DNA from: Sphingomonadales bacterium
GTDB lineage: Bacteria; Bacteroidota; Bacteroidia; Chitinophagales; Chitinophagaceae
Direction of reading: 5' to 3'
Length of the DNA stretch: 64,000 nt
Assembly (NCBI GenBank): GCA_016872155.1
Contig: VHBB01000007.1
Span: 23,594 to 87,593 of the forward strand
Part shown: positions 58,864 through 64,000 of the stretch, piece by piece
Numbering within the stretch: the stretch's first letter is position 1
Layout: each line of letters starts with the position of its first letter
Made by a program: the position numbers and the translations under genes
The notes under the pieces: model-generated
What the model was told of the DNA's origin: nothing
Databases searched by the model: none
The model's input: only the letters and a program-made list of their open reading frames with translations

Positions 58864-59112
58864 TGTATAAGAGCTTATGAGGTACAAAGATACGCTATTT
58901 AAAGGACGTCCGAAAAGGAGGTGATCGCTGAAAAATTGTCAGCGTATAGGCCTGTGATCAATCGGTTTAAGTCAATTTTGGCAACTGTTCCTGACAAAAA
59001 TTACAGGCGATGGTCTGTTTCTGGTGCTGGCATACTATTTAGAATATATTTGTCGCCCGCCCTGGGGTAGTTTCCGGCGGGTTAACCATTAACAACAAAA
59101 TCAAATCAAGCT

Positions 59113-59394
59113 ATGGCCAAGAAAGTCAATGTTACTCCGCTTCACGACCGTGTGATCGTGAAAGCCGCTGCCGCCGAAGAAAAGACCGCAGGTGGCATCA
59201 TTATTCCCGACACTGCCAAAGAGAAACCTCAGCGTGGTACTGTCGTTGCTGCCGGGCCCGGCAAAAAGGATGAGCCTGTTACCGTCAAAGCCGGAGATAC
59301 CGTGCTCTATGGAAAATACGCCGGCACCGAGATCCAGATCGAGGGTGTCGATTATTTAATTATGCGCGAATCAGATATTTTGGCAATCGTTTAA
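59113..59394 (+). CDS. groES: Co-chaperonin GroES
   Basis: [36 protein letters not shown]. Confidence 0.98.
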   Translation: MAKKVNVTPLHDRVIVKAAAAEEKTAGGIIIPDTAKEKPQRGTVVAAGPGKKDEPVTVKAGDTVLYGKYAGTEIQIEGVDYLIMRESDILAIV

Positions 59395-59436
59395 TCGTAT
59401 CGGTAAACCAAATAAGTAACTATCAAACCAAACAAT

Positions 59437-61074
59437 ATGGCAAAACAGATTTTCTTCGATATCGAAGCAAGAAATAGAATGAAAAAGGGCGTTGACACAC
59501 TTGCTAACGCAGTTAAAGTTACGCTTGGCCCCAAGGGCAGAAACGTAGTGATCGAAAAGAAGTTCGGCGCTCCCCAGGTTACAAAAGACGGAGTTAGTGT
59601 AGCCAAGGAAATTGAATTGGAAGATCCCATAGAGAACATGGGCGCTCAAATGGTAAAAGAAGTAGCTTCTAAGACCGCCGACATTGCCGGTGATGGTACC
59701 ACTACGGCCACCGTACTGGCGCAGTCGATCATCAGCGAAGGTCTTAAGATGGTCGCTGCCGGAGCCAATCCCATGGATCTCAAAAGAGGTATCGATAAAG
59801 CCGTTTCGCTGGTGGTTGGCAGCCTGCACGCGCAGAGCCAGACCGTAGGAAGCGACAGCAAAAAGATTCAGCAAGTAGCGACCATCTCTGCCAACAACGA
59901 CGAGACCATCGGCAAATTGATCGCCGAGGCGTTTGGCAAGGTGGGCAAAGAAGGCGTTATTACCGTAGAAGAAGCCAAGGGCACAGATACCACTGTAGAT
60001 GTTGTAGAAGGTATGCAGTTCGATCGCGGCTATATCTCTCCTTATTTCGTAACGAATAGCGAGAAGATGGAAGCGGAGTTGCAAAACCCCTACATCCTGA
60101 TCTACGACAAGAAGATCAGCAATATGAAAGATATTCTTCATATTCTCGAGAAAGTGGCCCAAGGAGGTCGTCCGCTATTGATTATTGCAGAAGATCTCGA
60201 AGGAGAAGCGCTGGCTACCCTGGTGGTGAATAAGCTGCGCGGCACCCTTAAAGTCGCTGCTGTAAAAGCACCCGGCTTCGGCGATCGCCGCAAAGAAATG
60301 TTGCAAGACATCGCGATTCTTACCAAGGGTATCGTGGTAAGCGAAGAGCAAGGTTTTAAGTTGGAGAATGCCGACCTGACCTATTTGGGACAAGCAGCTT
60401 CTGTAACCATCGACAAAGACAATACGACTATCGTAGGTGGTAAAGGAAAGAAAGAAGATATTACCGCTCGTGTTAACCAGATCAAAGCGCAGATCGAGAC
60501 TACTACTTCCGATTACGATCGCGAAAAATTACAGGAGCGTCTGGCTAAACTGAGTGGTGGTGTTGCGGTGCTCTATGTCGGTGCTGCTACCGAAGTAGAA
60601 ATGAAAGAGAAAAAAGACCGAGTGGATGATGCCTTGCACGCCACCCGTGCTGCGGTAGAAGAGGGGATCGTGCCCGGTGGCGGGGTTGCTTATATCCGTG
60701 CCATTGAGTCGCTCGATGCCAAGGTAAAAGGACAGATCGAAGACGAACAAACCGGTATGGCCATTGTGCGCCGCGCGCTCGAAGAGCCCATGCGTATCCT
60801 TACGGCCAACGCCGGAATCGACGGTTCGATCGTGGTACAGCGCATCAAAGAAGGCAAGGCCGATTTCGGTTTCAATGCCCGTACCGAGGTGTATGAGAAC
60901 CTGTTCAAAGCGGGGGTTATCGATCCTACCAAAGTAAGCCGCGTAGCCCTCGAGAACGCTGCCTCCATTGCGGGTATGTTGCTCACCACAGAATGTGTGG
61001 TGGCCGACAAGCCTAAAAAAGAAGAACCCCATGCACTTCCAGCCCCCGATATGGGCGGAATGGGAGGCTATTAA
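59437..61074 (+). CDS. groEL: Chaperonin GroEL
   Basis: Full-length Gro[35 protein letters not shown]-terminal MGGMGGY. Confidence 0.99.
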   Translation: MAKQIFFDIEARNRMKKGVDTLANAVKVTLGPKGRNVVIEKKFGAPQVTKDGVSVAKEIELEDPIENMGAQMVKEVASKTADIAGDGTTTATVLAQSIISEGLKMVAAGANPMDLKRGIDKAVSLVVGSLHAQSQTVGSDSKKIQQVATISANNDETIGKLIAEAFGKVGKEGVITVEEAKGTDTTVDVVEGMQFDRGYISPYFVTNSEKMEAELQNPYILIYDKKISNMKDILHILEKVAQGGRPLLIIAEDLEGEALATLVVNKLRGTLKVAAVKAPGFGDRRKEMLQDIAILTKGIVVSEEQGFKLENADLTYLGQAASVTIDKDNTTIVGGKGKKEDITARVNQIKAQIETTTSDYDREKLQERLAKLSGGVAVLYVGAATEVEMKEKKDRVDDALHATRAAVEEGIVPGGGVAYIRAIESLDAKVKGQIEDEQTGMAIVRRALEEPMRILTANAGIDGSIVVQRIKEGKADFGFNARTEVYENLFKAGVIDPTKVSRVALENAASIAGMLLTTECVVADKPKKEEPHALPAPDMGGMGGY

Positions 61075-61100
61075 TCAATTGGTTTACAGCAAATATTACA

Positions 61101-61130
61101 AACTGGCTCCGCGAGGGGCCAGTTTTTTTA
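61101..61130 (+). terminator. Rho-independent terminator after groEL
   Basis: CTGGCTCC-GCGA-GGGGCCAG followed by TTTTTTT. Confidence 0.85.
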
Positions 61131-61194
61131 TTTTACTCTATCTTTAAATAAATTTCATACTTTAGCCTACCTTAAATTCCATAAAAGCCTGTTT

Positions 61195-63855
61195 ATGAGA
61201 AAAATCTGTTTAATCCTTCTTTTAGTATCAGGGGCATTGCTTTCTAATATCCCTGCTTTTTCCCAGCGTGGTTGCGCTACCCATGAACATAATCAGCAAC
61301 TCGAAATAAGCGATCCTGGATTTGCGTCCAGAAGACAACTTATAGAGCAGAAAACAAGGCAATTCACAGAAAATCCTAACCGGGTTGCTATTGCGGTAAC
61401 TATTCCGGTTGTTTTTCACGTAGTCTACAACACTACAGCTCAGAATATCTCTGATGCCAAAATACTCGCACAGTTGGAACAACTTAATTTGGATTTCGCA
61501 AAACTTAATACTGATTTTGGCACGGTGCCCTCTGTATTTCAACCTTATGGTGCCAACACCGAGGTGCAGTTTTGTATGGCCCAGCGTGATCCCAATGGGC
61601 TCGCTACTACTGGAATTAATAGAGTTCAAACATCAGTGGTATCATTCAGTCCAACAAATAATCCCGTAAAATTCGCCAGCTCGGGTGGAGCTGATGCGTG
61701 GCCCCGCGACAAGTATTTAAATGTTTGGGTATGTAATCTCTCTAATAATCTTTTGGGGTATGCTCAATTTCCTGGAGGAGCTGCCGCAACAGACGGAGTT
61801 GTGCTGTTATTTAGTTCCGTTGGTAGTATGTTAACTCCCGGTACTGCCACCCCTTATCACCTTGGAAGAACGGCTACGCACGAAGTAGGACATTGGTTAA
61901 ATCTTCGTCATATCTGGGGTGATGCAACCTGCGGAAATGACCTGGTAGACGATACTCCTGTTCAAAACACCGCAAATTATGGCTGTCCTACATTTCCTTT
62001 CCTTAGCCCAGGTTGTACGCAATCTGCACCATGGCAAGGAGCTAATTACCAAGGTGATATGTTTATGAATTACATGGACTATGGAAATGATAATTGCCTT
62101 AAGATGTTTTCGTTGGGTCAAAAAGATCGGATGCAAGCTTTATTTGCTACGGGTGGTTCAAGAGCCGCATTGCTAAATTCCGATGGTTGTACCCCTCCCT
62201 TTGGATTTGGTTTTGTAACCCCAGCTGCGGTGGTATCCAATTGCCCTGCTTCTTCAACACTTGTTGCCACCGTAGGCACAGAAGCATTTGGCGGGTTTAG
62301 TGATGCAATTACACTTACCAGTACAACAACGGCTCCCACAGGAACATCAATTTCAATTTCTCCCAGCCCTGTGGCTGTAGGTTCTAGTTTTACAGTTACG
62401 CTGAATAATGCTAATCTACTCGCACCAGGCACCTACAATATTGTTGTCTCTGGTTCAGCCAGTGGAGCTCCTACTCGTACCGTTACAGTTGTATTTCAAG
62501 TATCGGCTGGAGCCGGGCCTTCTGTTTCTACCCAGCCTGCCAGCCAAGCCGTCTGTGCGGGTGTTGCCGCCAGCTTTACTGTTGCCTCTGCTACTGCAAG
62601 CTCTTATCAATGGCAATCAAGTGTAGGCGGGGGCGCTTTTAGCAATATTGCTGGCGCCACAAGTTCGACACTTACCGTATCGAACACCACTGTCTCTATG
62701 AGCGGAAATCTCTACCGATGTGTCGTAGCTGGCCAGTGTGGTAGCACCAACTCTAGTCAGGCCACCCTCACGGTAAATGCTACTCCCGCTGTCGTTAGCC
62801 AGCCCGCTGATCTGACCCAGTGTACGGGTACCTCGGCCGCTTTCTCTGTAACTGCTTCTGGAGGTTCTCTAACTTACCAATGGCAATTAAGCACCGACAA
62901 TGGGGCCACATTTAGCAACATCACCGGTGCTACAGCTGCTACCTACACTATTGCCTCTACTATTTTATCGCAAAATGGAAATCGTTTCCGTTGCGTAGTA
63001 TCCGGTGCTTGTACGCCTTCTGCTACTTCTACGGCTGCTACACTTACCTTAAGTGCGGCTCCCACTATCACGGCTAATCCTGTGGCCACGGCTGTAATTT
63101 GCGAAAGAGCTTCTACCAGTTTTGTGGTAGCGGCCACTACGCCTGTGGGTACCCTCACGTATCAGTGGCAGGCGAGTGCCAATGGCGGAACTACCTGGAC
63201 CAACATCTCGGGCGCTACCAATGCTACTTATACTCAGACCAACGTACCTGCTACTCAAAATGGATACTTATTCAGAGCGGCCGTAACCACCAGTTGTGGT
63301 ACTATCTTCTCAACCAATGTAGCGCTAACGGTAAATACATTCCCAGTTATTTCCTTTAGCACAGTGGAAGAGCTTTGTCTCTCTGATCGTCCTGTAGCGT
63401 TGACGGCTACTCCTGCTGGAGGTGTCTTCAGTGGAACAGGTGTTGCTGTTGGTGCATTTAACCCGCGTACAGCAGGTTTGGGTGCCAAAACAGTTACGTA
63501 TACTGCCTCTAACGCAGGTTGTCAATCTACCTTGTCGCGTTCAATCATTGTTGATCAATGTGCTGAACGTCAGATTCCGTTGCCTAATCCTGCCTCTTTG
63601 ACATTATACCCGAATCCAAATACCGGTAAGTTTGGTATTCGCATCAATACTGATCTCTATACTCGTTTATCGATAAAGGTTTACAACAATCTGGGTCAAT
63701 TGATTAGAAAACAAGAAATCTCCAATGTATTTTATGGACAGGTTGTAAATTTTGATATGTCCTCACTTCCAGCTGGAACCTTCCATTTACTATTTGTAAA
63801 TGATGAGGTAGCTCCTGCTGTAAGTAGAACCATCAGTATGGTTATTTACAAGTAA
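61195..63855 (+). CDS. Secreted M43-like zinc metalloprotease with Ig-like repeats and T9SS C-terminal sorting domain
   Basis: HEVGHWLNLRHIWGD, MNYMDYGNDNCLKMFSLGQKDRM, three SYQWQ/TYQWQ Ig-like units, C-terminal LYPNPNTGKFGIRI...VYNNLGQLIRK...LPAGTFHLLF. Confidence 0.92.
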   Translation: MRKICLILLLVSGALLSNIPAFSQRGCATHEHNQQLEISDPGFASRRQLIEQKTRQFTENPNRVAIAVTIPVVFHVVYNTTAQNISDAKILAQLEQLNLDFAKLNTDFGTVPSVFQPYGANTEVQFCMAQRDPNGLATTGINRVQTSVVSFSPTNNPVKFASSGGADAWPRDKYLNVWVCNLSNNLLGYAQFPGGAAATDGVVLLFSSVGSMLTPGTATPYHLGRTATHEVGHWLNLRHIWGDATCGNDLVDDTPVQNTANYGCPTFPFLSPGCTQSAPWQGANYQGDMFMNYMDYGNDNCLKMFSLGQKDRMQALFATGGSRAALLNSDGCTPPFGFGFVTPAAVVSNCPASSTLVATVGTEAFGGFSDAITLTSTTTAPTGTSISISPSPVAVGSSFTVTLNNANLLAPGTYNIVVSGSASGAPTRTVTVVFQVSAGAGPSVSTQPASQAVCAGVAASFTVASATASSYQWQSSVGGGAFSNIAGATSSTLTVSNTTVSMSGNLYRCVVAGQCGSTNSSQATLTVNATPAVVSQPADLTQCTGTSAAFSVTASGGSLTYQWQLSTDNGATFSNITGATAATYTIASTILSQNGNRFRCVVSGACTPSATSTAATLTLSAAPTITANPVATAVICERASTSFVVAATTPVGTLTYQWQASANGGTTWTNISGATNATYTQTNVPATQNGYLFRAAVTTSCGTIFSTNVALTVNTFPVISFSTVEELCLSDRPVALTATPAGGVFSGTGVAVGAFNPRTAGLGAKTVTYTASNAGCQSTLSRSIIVDQCAERQIPLPNPASLTLYPNPNTGKFGIRINTDLYTRLSIKVYNNLGQLIRKQEISNVFYGQVVNFDMSSLPAGTFHLLFVNDEVAPAVSRTISMVIYK
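62515..63335 (+). repeat. Three tandem Ig-like domain repeats of about 270 bp each
   Basis: Recurring pattern xQPxxxxxCxGxxAxFxVxA...YQWQxSxxxGxxFxNIxGATxxTxTxxN; boundaries approximate. Confidence 0.75.
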
Positions 63856-63875
63856 AGAATAACTTTAACTTTCAA

Positions 63876-63908
63876 ATCCCGTTCGGTTCTCCGGACGGGA
63901 TTTTTTTT
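63876..63908 (+). terminator. Rho-independent terminator after the metalloprotease
   Basis: AATCCCGTtCGG-TTCT-CCGgACGGGATT followed by T-run. Confidence 0.88.
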
Positions 63909-63910
63909 GG

Positions 63911-63918
63911 TACCTTTG
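63911..63918 (+). promoter_or_regulatory. -7 box TACCTTTG upstream of the ABC-F gene
   Basis: TAnnTTTG motif 19 nt before ATG 63938; no clear -33 element. Confidence 0.35.
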
Positions 63919-63937
63919 CCGCCGCAATAATCAACCT

Positions 63938-64000
63938 ATGATAAGTGTAAAAGATCTTAAGCTCGCCTATGGAAAACGAGTGCTTTTCGAAGAGGTCAAC
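63938..64000 (+). CDS. ABC-F family ATP-binding protein (partial, runs off window end)
   Basis: MISVKDLKLAYGKRVLFEEVN, typical ABC-F N-terminus; only 21 codons visible. Confidence 0.65.
   Translation, partial: MISVKDLKLAYGKRVLFEEVN

Noticed and set aside
59045-59052. TATATTTG upstream of groES as a promoter -7 box
   Set aside because: Matches TAnnTTTG but no TTG at the expected spacing; not called as a feature. I also saw no convincing CIRCE element.
61101-61130. Possible CRISPR-like or small-RNA hairpin after groEL
   Set aside because: Single hairpin with T-run is a standard intrinsic terminator; there are no repeated spacers anywhere in the window.

Overview
The window is a gene-dense stretch of Bacteroidota chromosome, most like Chitinophagaceae by protein style and TAnnTTTG -7 boxes (lineage is inferred, not tested). 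Most of it is conserved core genes: cinA, lpd, rpmB-rpmG-DUF4295, ftsY, rimO, purE/purK, hppD, fbp, folC, ccmE/ccsA, yggS, glnS, secDF, coaE, yajC, nusB, groES/groEL. Accessory modules are: a four-gene translationally coupled envelope chain (TPR, beta-barrel, HU-like/TM protein, methyltransferase); a trans-4-hydroxyproline catabolic set split by an antisense sterol-desaturase-family gene; two bacillithiol genes (bshC, bshB1); an RND efflux operon between purK and purE; an uncharacterised radical SAM gene in an eight-gene minus-strand run; an L,D-transpeptidase/TonB-C fusion; and a T9SS-type M43 metalloprotease with Ig-like repeats. I saw no rRNA, tRNA, CRISPR array, prophage or IS element. The observations most worth following up are: (1) all eight recognisable signal-peptidase-I-type exported proteins have Gln at the likely +1 position, and the window encodes an exported glutaminyl cyclase; (2) two genes (RND permease, DUF6526) carry in-frame TAG codons; (3) tail-to-tail gene pairs overlap or abut in 6 of 8 cases; (4) three starts, including the divergent purK/hppD pair, have TAnnTTTG exactly 4 nt before ATG, suggesting leaderless mRNAs. 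I found no clear wholly new defence or mobile system. All functional calls are by reading the protein sequences; no database search was run.
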